NCBI GenBank assembly: GCA_900550025.1
Contig: URQP01000004.1
Coordinates: forward strand, 1 to 49,574
DNA length: 49,574 nucleotides
Source of the DNA: an uncultured Porphyromonadaceae bacterium
GTDB taxonomy: Bacteria > Bacteroidota > Bacteroidia > Bacteroidales > Muribaculaceae
Reading direction: 5' to 3'
Shown here: positions 16,967-25,860 of the stretch, in pieces
Layout of the letters: each line of letters opens with the position of its first letter
Position numbering within the stretch: the stretch's first letter is position 1
Made by a program: the position numbers and the translations under genes
Notes under the pieces: model-generated
The model's database searches: none
What the model was told of the DNA's origin: nothing
Seen by the model: the letters and a program-made list of their open reading frames with translations, nothing else

Positions 16967-18955
16967 ATGAATACATTAGAGCTAAAATCCATAGCCGAAT
17001 TGAAAAATCTGGCATTTCACATACCCGACTACCAGCGTGGATACCGTTGGACACGACGGCAGGTAGAAGATCTGCTGAATGACATTTTTGAGTTCAGCCA
17101 AAAGGATAATGCCGGCATCTACTGCCTGCAACCTTTGGTGGTTGTCAAAAAATCGTCAGACGAGCTACTGTTGGACAGAGTACACGCCGCCAAAGACCTT
17201 GATGAAGTAAAACGTATTTTGAACGGGGAATGGGAAGTGGTGGACGGACAGCAACGACTGACAACCATACGCCTGATTTTGGAGGCATTGGGACATCATC
17301 GCTTTTATGATATTACCTATCAGACAAGAAAAGATAGTGCTAAGTTTCTGAATGAAATCACGGCGGCAGAAGCAGCAGGAGAGAAGACAGAAAAAAAAGC
17401 AGAAGAAAAAGAAAAAAACAATATCGATTTTTACCATATTTACCAGGCTGTAACAGTTATCCATGAATGGTTGGAGAAAACCGATAAAAAGGAAATTGAT
17501 GAAGAGAAAAAGAAGCTCTTTCAGGATGTTTTGCTCAACCGAGTGAAGTTTATTTGGTATGAGACCGAAGAGGATCCCAAAGAGGTATTCGCCCGATTGA
17601 ACATCGGAAAAATCTCATTGACCAATGCCGAGCTGATCAAGGCCCTGTTGTTGAACAAATCCAATTTTAGCAGCAGCAACGATGATAAAATCAGACTTTG
17701 GCAGCAGGAAATAGCCATGGAGTGGGACGTCATCGAATACGCGCTCCAGTCCAATGAGTTCTGGCTCTTCCTCAATGCTCCCGGCGATGAACGCCCCACG
17801 CGTATCGATTATATTTTCGATATGATCTGCCGTTGCGACTTGTTGGACTGCAAGGATGAGAAAGAGACTGACGCGGCCGATGATTTCCAGACCTTCCGCT
17901 ATTTCTATCACTACCTTACCAAGCAGAAGCAGAAAGAGATTTCGTTGACACAGGCCGTTCGTACTATTTGGGAGAAAGTACGGGAAATATTCCATACCTT
18001 GCAGGAGTGGTTCGACGATATGGAGTTGTACCACTATATCGGTTATCTGATTTGCATGGGCAGGCGGGTTGATGAGATCCACAAACAGTGGACCGACTCT
18101 GATAATAAATCCGGATTCATAGAAAAATACCTGAAAGAAGAAATCAAGAAAACCATTCCATGCAAGGATATCGAAAATACGGTTTACGAAGTCGATCCGG
18201 AAAACTCAGCTCAAATTAAGGGCGGAAGCAAGACGAACTGTCGCCCCATCCTGTTGTTGCACAACCTGCAGACAGTTATCAATCAGAACAGGATATTGGA
18301 CGACAATGCAAAGTACAAAAACGGGGTATTTTACAAGTTTCCGTTCCATCTGTACAAATTGGAGGGGTGGGATGTGGAACACATCGACTCAAATACCGAG
18401 AATGGCTTGAACGACATCCAGTCGCAGCGCGACTGGTTGCTCAATGCCTATTTTGGTCTTCAAGACAAGACCCTTCGAGACCAGATTCAAAAATTTTTCA
18501 AGCAATACGCAGGTAAAGCCTACGAACAAAGTGAGGATTCAAACAAACAGACGGCACGCGACAAGGCATTTACTGAACTGAAACATCAAATAGAAGATGT
18601 CGGTGATAATAACCGATTGAGCCAGAATGAAAAGAACAAGATATGGAATTTCACCCTGCTGGATTCTTCGACCAACCGGAGTTACGGCAACGCCATTTTT
18701 CCGGCCAAACGCAGGGTCATTATCGGCAAGGACCAGGGAAAGAAGTTCAATCCGCTGACCATCGACGAGAATGGGCTGATTAAGGAGAGTTCTCCAACCG
18801 AAAATGGTTCCTCCGCGTTCATTCCGCCATGCACCAAGTATGTATTCCTGAAATATTACAACACCGCCTCTTTCGACCCCAATGCGTGGACCAAAGACGA
18901 TGCCAAGGCATATAAAAACAACATAATAGAGGTTCTTAAAGATTTTCTGTCATGA
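16967..18955 (+). CDS. DUF262-DUF1524 protein (fused GmrSD type IV restriction-like)
   Basis: 662 residues from ATG 16967. The N-terminal DUF262 domain carries IPDYQRGYRW (19-28) and VVDGQQRLTT (about 91-100), the ParB-like NTPase signature. Further on are FARLNIGKISLTNAELIKAL and a C-terminal DUF1524 HNH-like region with WDVEHIDS (His about 471) and FTLLDSSTNRSYGNAIFP. GmrSD enzymes cut modified phage DNA using nucleotide hydrolysis. Residues about 140-160 form a Lys/Glu-rich stretch. An in-frame ATG at 16922 overlaps the HAD gene stop as ATGA and may be the true start; 16967 better fits the family's short N-terminus. It overlaps the next gene by 4 nt. Confidence 0.85.
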   Translation: MNTLELKSIAELKNLAFHIPDYQRGYRWTRRQVEDLLNDIFEFSQKDNAGIYCLQPLVVVKKSSDELLLDRVHAAKDLDEVKRILNGEWEVVDGQQRLTTIRLILEALGHHRFYDITYQTRKDSAKFLNEITAAEAAGEKTEKKAEEKEKNNIDFYHIYQAVTVIHEWLEKTDKKEIDEEKKKLFQDVLLNRVKFIWYETEEDPKEVFARLNIGKISLTNAELIKALLLNKSNFSSSNDDKIRLWQQEIAMEWDVIEYALQSNEFWLFLNAPGDERPTRIDYIFDMICRCDLLDCKDEKETDAADDFQTFRYFYHYLTKQKQKEISLTQAVRTIWEKVREIFHTLQEWFDDMELYHYIGYLICMGRRVDEIHKQWTDSDNKSGFIEKYLKEEIKKTIPCKDIENTVYEVDPENSAQIKGGSKTNCRPILLLHNLQTVINQNRILDDNAKYKNGVFYKFPFHLYKLEGWDVEHIDSNTENGLNDIQSQRDWLLNAYFGLQDKTLRDQIQKFFKQYAGKAYEQSEDSNKQTARDKAFTELKHQIEDVGDNNRLSQNEKNKIWNFTLLDSSTNRSYGNAIFPAKRRVIIGKDQGKKFNPLTIDENGLIKESSPTENGSSAFIPPCTKYVFLKYYNTASFDPNAWTKDDAKAYKNNIIEVLKDFLS

Positions 18956-21495
18956 GCAAGAATAACGACAAGGTTTCATTCTGGAAACTTCTGAACGATA
19001 AAAAGATTGTCATCCCCATCATCCAACGCGATTATGCCCAGGGGCGGGAGGGTAAGGAATTTCTGCGCGAGCGTTTTCTCGGACAGTTGTTCGACGCCCT
19101 GAAGGACGATGCCAAGCCCCTGGTACTTGACTTTGTGTACGGCAGCGTGGAGGGTGACACGTTCTATCCGCTGGACGGCCAGCAACGTCTTACTACCCTT
19201 TGGCTGCTTCACTGGTATCTGGCGCTGTGCGCCGGAACTTTGCCTGAAGACAAGGCGGTGCTGGAGAGATTTTCCTACGAGACGCGAATCTCTTCCAGAA
19301 CATTCTGCCAGAAGCTTTGCGGCATCACCTCCTATCAGCCGCAGAAACACGGTAATATAGCCACCTTTATACGTAACCAAACCTGGTTCTACTCGGCCTA
19401 CGAGCAGGATCCGACCATCCAGTCGATGCTGCGCATGCTGAATGGGACGGATATTTCGGACAGCAACAAGATGGATATTACCGACGGTATTGAAGAATAT
19501 TGTATCCAAGCAGAAGAACTTACAAAAGAAAAGGCAAAAGAGCTGCTGGATCGATTAAAGAGTGAGGATGCTCCCATCTGTTTCTACCTGTTGAACATGG
19601 AAGACAAGAACATGCCGCTTACCGACGATCTCTACATCAAGATGAACGCCCGTGGCAAAGTACTGACAGACTTCGAAAATTTCAAGGTAGACCTTCTGAA
19701 AAAGATAGACGAATTGCCGAATAAGGAATGGAATCCTGAAAACGGTATGAGTAAAGAGAGTTTCAGTCTGCTGCTGGATACCCGATGGACGGACCTGTTT
19801 TGGCACTATCGTTCGGCAGAATGCCACATTGACGAGATATACCTGAATTTCCTCAACCGTTTTTTCCTCAACTGGTACATCGCCCGCTGCAACACGGACG
19901 CCACACCAGAAGAGGTAACAGCCCGCGATTTCTACAAGCAACTGTCAGCAGCCATAAACGGTAAAAACAAGGACTACCGCTACCAGAGTATCTCCATCTA
20001 CAATCAGGTGCTTACCCGTGAGTGTATCGCCTCACTTCAGACCTGCCTGAACCGCCTGTGCGACCTTTATCAGAATGTAGAAGGAGGAGATAACAAACAG
20101 AAACTACAGGCAATAGATGCACTTTTCATGCCCTATTGGGAGGAATTTGCCGAGAATGGGGAGAGCGACAAGGCAAACAAAATCTTCAGCTTCATTCCCA
20201 GATATGCGACAGACGACAATACGAATACCCCGGTTCCAATCACCCTGAAGCAACAAGTCGTTTTTCATGCCATTTGCGTTTATCTTACCAACTGCAAGGA
20301 GGTCGAAACGGATAAATTGAAAGATTGGGTACATTTTGTCTGGAATATGGCAGAAAACAGCTACATGGACAGTGAACAGAAGAGTGTCGGTGCCATTCGG
20401 TTCTTCGACACGGAACTCAATAAACTACCGAAGATAGAGAATAACGAAGCTCCAGATCAAGCCTGTGATAGCATCATCGATTATTTGGCCGAGATAGACG
20501 AAGGTCAGATAAATAAGGGTTTCGGCCGCAGGCAACTGCTCGAAGAAATCGCAAAAGCCAAACAAATTAAACAATATCCCGACTGGAAAAATAAAATTCA
20601 TGAAGCCGAAAAGGCAGCCTTCTTCAAAGGGGCTATTGCCTTTCTGTTCATCAACGAAAAGGACGAAACGGATTGGACCAATTTCGATACGAAATGGAAA
20701 ACTGCCCAACAACTGTTCGACAAAGGCGGAGTTAAGGCCGACAAGATAGTGAATGCCATGCAGACTCTATACAGCTACTGCAATGATAATGATTGGGACT
20801 CACAATTCAATAAGTATGCCAAAATATTCAACGGTAAAGCAAATACCTGGAAAGATCAGATTCTGACAAAGGTGGTTGGAGACAACAAATATGTATATGC
20901 AGAGCCGGTTCACCATCTGTTGATGGGAGAAGGTCCTTCGACAGAGCGGAAGTCAGACAGACGGCTGCGGCTATTGTCCAGCAGATCCTTGATCGAACAT
21001 CTTGTAAAGGAAAACCCCAAAGGTCAGGACATGTACATACGATACCCTCATGATTCTTTATACTACTGTGGATGGAAATACGGAGTCATGTTGAGTTATG
21101 AAAAACGTGACAAATGTCTGAATAAATTGCTGGAAAACAACAAAATAAAACTTATATCAGATTGGAATAAGAAGATAGATATAGGAAAGGACGAATATGG
21201 AGACGAAGATGTCGTATTCTGGGGCGATTTGAATATCAACTTTGTCTATTATCCGGAGAACGGAGAACCTTTGCATCTGCAATGGTACCAAGGAGGCAGC
21301 TCGGCAGAGTATGAGATTTATCTGATGAACGAGGATTGGAAATACAAAATACGCCCTACTCCTCTTGAAAAAGAAAATGGCGATCGAAAGCGATTTTACT
21401 GTTTCAACTTCAACATTGACAAATCTTCCGGCAAATCGTTGGCAGACCAATTTTGCAAACAAGTAGAAGAGGAATTCGCGGAATTTATAAAATAA
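18952..21495 (+). CDS. second DUF262-domain protein, partner of the upstream GmrSD-like protein
   Basis: 847 residues. DUF262 motifs are VIPIIQRDYAQGR (about 20-32) and YPLDGQQRLTTLWLL (about 72-86), with a later LYIKMNARGKVLTDFENFKV motif. No clear DUF1524 HNH motif is seen; the C-terminus (about 740-847) is strand-rich and Trp/Tyr-rich and may be a recognition domain. Tandem DUF262 genes are a known arrangement in Bacteroidetes genomes, presumably acting as one complex against foreign DNA. The ATGA overlap (18952-18955) shows coupled translation. The stop codon abuts the truncated WYL copy on the other strand, with no gap, so the gene end coincides with a recombination joint. Confidence 0.82.
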   Translation: MSKNNDKVSFWKLLNDKKIVIPIIQRDYAQGREGKEFLRERFLGQLFDALKDDAKPLVLDFVYGSVEGDTFYPLDGQQRLTTLWLLHWYLALCAGTLPEDKAVLERFSYETRISSRTFCQKLCGITSYQPQKHGNIATFIRNQTWFYSAYEQDPTIQSMLRMLNGTDISDSNKMDITDGIEEYCIQAEELTKEKAKELLDRLKSEDAPICFYLLNMEDKNMPLTDDLYIKMNARGKVLTDFENFKVDLLKKIDELPNKEWNPENGMSKESFSLLLDTRWTDLFWHYRSAECHIDEIYLNFLNRFFLNWYIARCNTDATPEEVTARDFYKQLSAAINGKNKDYRYQSISIYNQVLTRECIASLQTCLNRLCDLYQNVEGGDNKQKLQAIDALFMPYWEEFAENGESDKANKIFSFIPRYATDDNTNTPVPITLKQQVVFHAICVYLTNCKEVETDKLKDWVHFVWNMAENSYMDSEQKSVGAIRFFDTELNKLPKIENNEAPDQACDSIIDYLAEIDEGQINKGFGRRQLLEEIAKAKQIKQYPDWKNKIHEAEKAAFFKGAIAFLFINEKDETDWTNFDTKWKTAQQLFDKGGVKADKIVNAMQTLYSYCNDNDWDSQFNKYAKIFNGKANTWKDQILTKVVGDNKYVYAEPVHHLLMGEGPSTERKSDRRLRLLSSRSLIEHLVKENPKGQDMYIRYPHDSLYYCGWKYGVMLSYEKRDKCLNKLLENNKIKLISDWNKKIDIGKDEYGDEDVVFWGDLNINFVYYPENGEPLHLQWYQGGSSAEYEIYLMNEDWKYKIRPTPLEKENGDRKRFYCFNFNIDKSSGKSLADQFCKQVEEEFAEFIK

Positions 21496-21699
21496 GGCAT
21501 TCTTGTGGTTGTGGAAGGTCTTCAGGGGCAGCTCTTCACTCGTATCGTTGAGCGACGAGTGCTTCCAGCGATCGTTGATCTCTTCGAAAGAGATGTGCCC
21601 GGCGCGGTAGATCGTGTCTACCAGCCAGACATAGCGGTTGAACAGCACGGCGGCATTGCTCTTCGATGAGTCGCGCGATTGCTTTTGTCCTGATTTCAT
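21496..21699 (-). pseudogene. truncated WYL regulator copy (5' 68 codons)
   Basis: On the minus strand, ATG 21697-21699 opens 68 codons from MKSGQKQSRD to LPLKTFHNHKNA that match the first 69 codons of the intact WYL protein almost residue for residue over the last 55. The match stops at 21496, right at the stop codon of the DUF262 gene on the other strand. Everything after (WYL and WCX domains) is missing, so it cannot act as the full regulator. It follows the gene at 21723-22550 by 23 nt, as if it once closed that operon. With the intact copy it makes a 200-bp inverted repeat flanking 13736-21495. Confidence 0.85.
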
Positions 21700-21722
21700 A
21701 TCTTCTGTTTTTCCATTTGTTT

Positions 21723-22550
21723 TTACTCTCCGAGCCCGGCCCATACTTGGACTGCCAACACCCATCCCACCCAGCTCAACGTATCGGAGTTGAACACGAC
21801 CTCCGCCGTGCCGCCCGTCGCTTTATGCAGGCTGTCGAGAATGGAGGTAGCCTCTTCGCAAGTTACACCGTATTTTCGGGAACTGTAAAAACGGACGAAC
21901 AGGTGCCGGCATCCGTGCAGGGCGGCAATCGCTTCGGCGCGGGTCTCGATGGTGCGGCATATCATTTCCTGCCGATTGTCGGCCCGCTCCGGATTCGATT
22001 CGAACCAGAGCCTCTGCACGGGCATCCGGTGTTCGAGATAGCGGCGGGTCTTTTCGGGAAGAGTCCGCCAGCGCTTCGGTTTAGTCCAGTAATCCCAGTT
22101 GGTTTGCGGATCGAGTGGGATGACTTTACCAAATGTGCGATTTGGAACCCTAAAATAAAAGTATTCTTCGAATTGGGGCCGGATGACTCTCCATTCCGTT
22201 CCGTATTTCTCTGCGATCCAAACCAACCAGCGGGCCAGCGCTTCCGCTTCGGAAATTTGTTGGGAGAGGTCCAGGTCGAGCATAATCACCTCGCGAGGGT
22301 TGGCTCCAGGGTAGACGTAGCGATACCCATCATAGAGATCCCATTCTCCCTCCCTATACATGAGATCGAACTCGATACGCAGAACCGATTGCCGCGGGAA
22401 ATGCTCGAGCAGCGACTCGTAGCACGCCTTGTATTTTTTCATCGACCCCTTATGTCTCGACAAATGGCAGGTACGAATACAGCGTTCGATTTCCGGCCAT
22501 TCATGGCTGTGCAGTAAACGGTGTATGCTGATTTTCTTACTTGTGCTCAT
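21723..22550 (-). CDS. DUF6557-like paralogue with C-terminal extension
   Basis: 275 residues from ATG 22550 (MSTSKKISIHRLLHSHEWPE); a longer frame to 22610 adds a basic N-terminus with no support. The N-terminus (LL-x-S-H-E-W-x-x-I, then K-x-x-K-Y-K-x-x-Y-E-S-L) is the shared start of the family, followed by strand IEFDLMYREGEW and ISEAEALARWLVWIAEKYG, the counterpart of AELAARCLWSLTFYGF. The C-terminal 150 residues differ from the paralogues and include a basic segment (WDYWTKPKRWRTLPEKTRR). Cytoplasmic. Cotranscribed with the upstream Trp-repeat gene from operator copy 9. Function unknown. Confidence 0.75.
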   Translation of the reverse strand: MSTSKKISIHRLLHSHEWPEIERCIRTCHLSRHKGSMKKYKACYESLLEHFPRQSVLRIEFDLMYREGEWDLYDGYRYVYPGANPREVIMLDLDLSQQISEAEALARWLVWIAEKYGTEWRVIRPQFEEYFYFRVPNRTFGKVIPLDPQTNWDYWTKPKRWRTLPEKTRRYLEHRMPVQRLWFESNPERADNRQEMICRTIETRAEAIAALHGCRHLFVRFYSSRKYGVTCEEATSILDSLHKATGGTAEVVFNSDTLSWVGWVLAVQVWAGLGE

Positions 22551-22618
22551 ATCGGTTTCTGTGTTTTTATCGGCACGGATATCCCGATGGCTCCAGCCGC
22601 CGGGCCGCACGGCCCGAT

Positions 22619-23176
22619 TCAGACCGTGATTTCCCGGGCTAACTGCAGTTTACGCTCATCGACAAGGTTATGCCACAGACGCGAATGTTGCAGTTCCGAA
22701 GCAGGAATATATGTCTTGTAACGTTCGAAAAACTCGCGGTTGAGGAGGTCGTCGTGGTGTCGGTCGATCAGTTCCCTCCAGTCCCAGCGATCGGCGAAGC
22801 GGTCGATCAGCTCGAAGTCCAGTTCTACGTCGCTGTTCGATGAAAGTATTTTCCAGTTCCAATACGCCTTGTAGCGCTCGAACATCCCGGCGGTCAGAAT
22901 ACATCTGTGGCGGCTCCGCGAAAGGGCATCCCAGTCAATGCGCTCCTTGAACTTCTCCAACATCGACGCTGTCCAGAGCATGTTGTCGTTGTCCGACACC
23001 TCGTTCCAATTGACCTTGTCCTGGTACTTTTCGAGCAGTTGTTCGCTCCACGGAAAATCACCGGAGAGGTTCTTCCATGCCTCTTCGTCCATAATCTGCT
23101 GCATGAAGTCGTTGCTCCATCTCTTTTCATTCTGCGGCGTGATATTGCCGCTCCGTTCGTTATTTACCATATCCAT
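22619..23176 (-). CDS. unknown protein with W-x-x-L/V-S repeats
   Basis: About 185 residues from ATG 23176 (or 23170). Five loose repeats of about 30 residues alternate an amphipathic helix (LLEKYQDKVNWNEVS, MLEKFKERIDWDALS, MFERYKAYWNWKILS, LIDRFADRWDWRELI) with a short loop. Each has the core F/Y-x4-x-W-x-x-L/V-S. Repeat proteins of this kind usually serve as binding scaffolds; I do not know a family name. No signal peptide. The frame stays open to ATG 23200, but that codon lies on the -7 box of operator copy 9, so the start must be at 23176 or 23170. It is the first gene of the unit that continues with the DUF6557-like gene at 21723-22550. Confidence 0.7.
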   Translation of the reverse strand: MDMVNNERSGNITPQNEKRWSNDFMQQIMDEEAWKNLSGDFPWSEQLLEKYQDKVNWNEVSDNDNMLWTASMLEKFKERIDWDALSRSRHRCILTAGMFERYKAYWNWKILSSNSDVELDFELIDRFADRWDWRELIDRHHDDLLNREFFERYKTYIPASELQHSRLWHNLVDERKLQLAREITV

Positions 23177-23197
23177 CTGTTTTATTGGTTTCTGATA

Positions 23198-23233
23198 CAA
23201 AGATAAGGCTGGATTACGCCAAATAATGACATA
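23198..23233 (-). promoter_or_regulatory. island 36-bp operator-promoter (copy 9)
   Basis: On the minus strand: TATGTCATTATTTGGC, 12 nt, TATCTTTG ending at 23198. It serves the Trp-repeat gene and starts a new unit between it and the stop of the gene at 23256. Confidence 0.8.
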
Positions 23234-23255
23234 GGCTGTGACTGTTGTAATTTTT

Positions 23256-24212
23256 TCAGAAACTTTTTACGAGCAGCAGTTCCGCCTCCACTCCGAGGTC
23301 GGACCGTGTCCCGATGGCGCTCAATACCTGCGCATGGGGCGGAAGCAGCGCAATGAGGCGACGGAACGCCTCCCGTTCATCGGGCTGCAGCGGATGTTCC
23401 GGAGCGACGGACAATACGGCCACGATCCGCGTGTAGCGGTCGCGGTTTTCATCCACCGTAGCATAGCGGGCCAGAATTTCATGCAGGTAAGCCACCCGGC
23501 GTGAAGGGTCATAGGCCCTCGAGTGGTAGTCCGGCTCGTGGACCAGTTGCGTGTCGGGCAGATAGGCGAGCTGCTCGCGGCTGATCTCCGTCGTACGTTC
23601 CAGGATTTGCCGGATCGTGTTCTCTACGCAGCCCATGCGTTTCAACTGTTTGATCCGCACCTCCTGCCGGTGGTCGCGCATCCGTTTCGGCCGGTTGCGG
23701 CGACTCTGGCGACGGTCGTATATTTTCCACTCTTCCGTCGAAAGGGCATGGAAGCGTCCGGGACGTTTGCGTGCATAGTTTCGGAATTGTGCGTCTTCCA
23801 GCCGTTTGGCCTGCTCTTCATAGGGATTTCGCGGAGCCCTGTAGCAATCGAAATAGTCGCATTCGTCGGGGCGAAACCCGTAGAAAGTAAGGCTCCACAG
23901 GCAACGGGCCGCAAGCTCCGCATCAGCGATGTGTACGTCATCCGCCACGTCCAATTGTGCCCCGAGGCAGCCCTCCCAAGATTGCCCTTCGCAATTGTTG
24001 ATATGAATATAGGGTTCGCCCCCGTATTTGACATCATCATTGCACCATGCGATTCGGATGGTGCCGTCGTTGTCCACGCTCTCTGTATGGCGCAGGATGT
24101 CATAGGCCTCCTTGTACCAGGGAAGCTGGGTGGCGTGTCGGGGGTAGATGCGCAGCAGGTGCGGAACGATGCTGTCGAAATCGCAGCGGACAAGCAGTTC
24201 TTTCAGTTTCAT
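23256..24212 (-). CDS. DUF6557-like paralogue with basic C-terminal region
   Basis: 318 residues. The N-terminal domain (MKLKELLVRCDFDSIVPHLL, then AELAARCLWSLTFYGFRPDE at about 97-116) is the shared family module. Residues about 125-200 are strongly basic and helical (RRNRPKRMRDHRQEVRIKQL) and suit nucleic-acid contact. The C-terminal part (about 235-318) is mainly helix-strand (RIVAVLSVAPEHPLQPDE, AQVLSAIGTRSDLGVEAE). No catalytic motif recognised. The start codon overlaps the stop of the upstream paralogue (24209-24212, ATGA), so the two are translated together from operator copy 10. Likely arose by duplication followed by different C-terminal additions. Confidence 0.75.
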   Translation of the reverse strand: MKLKELLVRCDFDSIVPHLLRIYPRHATQLPWYKEAYDILRHTESVDNDGTIRIAWCNDDVKYGGEPYIHINNCEGQSWEGCLGAQLDVADDVHIADAELAARCLWSLTFYGFRPDECDYFDCYRAPRNPYEEQAKRLEDAQFRNYARKRPGRFHALSTEEWKIYDRRQSRRNRPKRMRDHRQEVRIKQLKRMGCVENTIRQILERTTEISREQLAYLPDTQLVHEPDYHSRAYDPSRRVAYLHEILARYATVDENRDRYTRIVAVLSVAPEHPLQPDEREAFRRLIALLPPHAQVLSAIGTRSDLGVEAELLLVKSF

Positions 24213-25738
24213 AATTCTATTTGTTTTTGGAGGGTGTCATACAGTCTGTGCAGGTAGGCGTCGACCCGATCGTCGTCGTTGAAGCAGTCGTCCGCTCCGC
24301 CCCAAAGCGTAGGATGCACCGTGTCGGGAAACAGTTGAGAGGTACGGGCCATGATGTATTGGCCGAGGCGGAGCTGTTCCGGGCGGTGTGCCGCCTCGGT
24401 GCGCAGTTTGTCGCGGAACTCCTCGAACGAACAGTGCTCCCACCATTTCCACCGGCTGCCGCTCTGGTCGACAATGTGCTGATGCGTTACCTTTACCTCG
24501 CACCAGAAATCATTCATTCGCAGCAGGTCCGGAATGGAGTAATATTTGTGCGTGCAGATGTCGTGCACGGCATGGCAAAGGCAGATGGATTCGAGCGCAG
24601 GGTGCCTCAAGGCCCCTTCGGCCCAGGTCGTACCGTCGTTGAGCGAATCCTCGAATCCCAGTTCGGCATCGCTCTGCTCCGGGACATCTTTCGGTTCCCA
24701 GCTCTTGCACCCGGTCTCCTCGATGGCTTCCAGCTTGAAACCCTCGGCCTCGCGCATGTAGAGCCAGTCGATGACCTGCAACATCCGGTAGAAATCCGAA
24801 CCGTAATATCCGTCGTTCGACATGGGCAGCACGGAGGTCTCGTCGCCGCAGTCGTATTTTAAGGAACCTTCTACCACTATGTCGTCGTCGAATGCCTCGT
24901 CCCGGGTGTCGGTCAGCACCTTGCGATAAAGCGCGGCGCTGCGGCTATACATTTGCCGGGTGAGTTCCAGCAGCCGGTCGTTTACCTGCTCCATTCGCTC
25001 TACCTCTTCCGGCGTGCCCGTGAACATCCGGTTGAGCAACACCATCCGTCGACAAATCAGATCGCCGACTCGCTCCATCTTTTTCTCCGAGACAGGCTTG
25101 GTTACCAGCCTGTCCATGTCCGCTCCCGTGATTTTCAGTATGGCAGCCTCGATGCGGCGCCCCCGCCGACGCAGGCGGCGCATGGCCCTGTTGTCGGGTT
25201 GCTCGGATTCCTGCTCGTATTGCAGACGCCGGGCCAGACGCTTTGCCCTCCGGGTGCAACCCCGGGCGTTTAGACGCAGCGTAATCCGACGAAACCACGA
25301 CGGCCGGCGGTTCCGAAATCCGCCTACGTATACGGGTTGCTCATCCTCCTTGTCCCGTGAACCGTTGATCCGCATCAACTCCCAGACACAGTAAGCCGCC
25401 CACTCCGCATCTCGGAGCGACAGCCGATACTTTTCGACATTAGATGCCAGACAGGCCGGCAGGCTGGCTCCGAATGCATGATCGGCAACATAAAAGTCCC
25501 GATAGTCGATCGTATCATGGGTAATGTTGCCCCAATCTTTCGCATAAATCTCATCCGGATTCGGAAAGAAGCGGAAAGTAACCGGGAAAATCCACCTGGC
25601 AGGGGCCGTATTCTGCAACTGCTCGAACAACCGCTCGTAGTCGGCGAGTTTTGTTTCGGATCGCTCCGGCAGATGCTGTTCAATATAGGGTTTCAAATCC
25701 GCCCATTCGACCTTATGCATGAGTTCGCAAAGTGTCAT
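24209..25738 (-). CDS. large DUF6557-like paralogue
   Basis: 509 residues. The shared N-terminal module begins MTLCELMHKVEWADLKPYIE, with KLADYERLFEQL and SLRDAEWAAYCVWELMRING. A basic helical segment follows (about 150-190, RRITLRLNARGCTRRAKRLA). The remaining 300 residues are acidic and Trp/Tyr-rich, with a His-Trp-Glu cluster (SRWKWWEHCSFEEF), and resemble nothing I know. No signal peptide or membrane segment. It is first in a two-gene unit with the paralogue at 23256-24212. The operator lies 26 nt upstream, leaving a leader near 20 nt, and is divergent with that of the phosphoesterase gene. GC is visibly higher than in the neighbouring WG and LRR genes. Confidence 0.75.
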   Translation of the reverse strand: MTLCELMHKVEWADLKPYIEQHLPERSETKLADYERLFEQLQNTAPARWIFPVTFRFFPNPDEIYAKDWGNITHDTIDYRDFYVADHAFGASLPACLASNVEKYRLSLRDAEWAAYCVWELMRINGSRDKEDEQPVYVGGFRNRRPSWFRRITLRLNARGCTRRAKRLARRLQYEQESEQPDNRAMRRLRRRGRRIEAAILKITGADMDRLVTKPVSEKKMERVGDLICRRMVLLNRMFTGTPEEVERMEQVNDRLLELTRQMYSRSAALYRKVLTDTRDEAFDDDIVVEGSLKYDCGDETSVLPMSNDGYYGSDFYRMLQVIDWLYMREAEGFKLEAIEETGCKSWEPKDVPEQSDAELGFEDSLNDGTTWAEGALRHPALESICLCHAVHDICTHKYYSIPDLLRMNDFWCEVKVTHQHIVDQSGSRWKWWEHCSFEEFRDKLRTEAAHRPEQLRLGQYIMARTSQLFPDTVHPTLWGGADDCFNDDDRVDAYLHRLYDTLQKQIEL

Positions 25739-25764
25739 AGTGTTTCTTCGTATTGGTTACGTGA

Positions 25765-25800
25765 CAAAAATAACCGGAGGATAAGCCAAATCACGACACA
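25765..25800 (-). promoter_or_regulatory. island 36-bp operator-promoter (copy 10)
   Basis: On the minus strand: TGTGTCGTGATTTGGC, 12 nt, TATTTTTG. This is the copy closest to consensus. Divergent with copy 11, with 60 nt between. Confidence 0.85.
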
Positions 25801-25860
25801 GGTTTTTTATGGCCGAAATAATTGTCCCCGGGGGATGATGTCATCTGCCATTTCATGGTT

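Noticed and set aside
24221..24862. Long plus-strand frames opposite the gene at 24209-25738
   Set aside because: Antisense frames arise from high GC and codon bias of the minus-strand gene, which has overlap-coupled neighbours, a promoter and paralogues.
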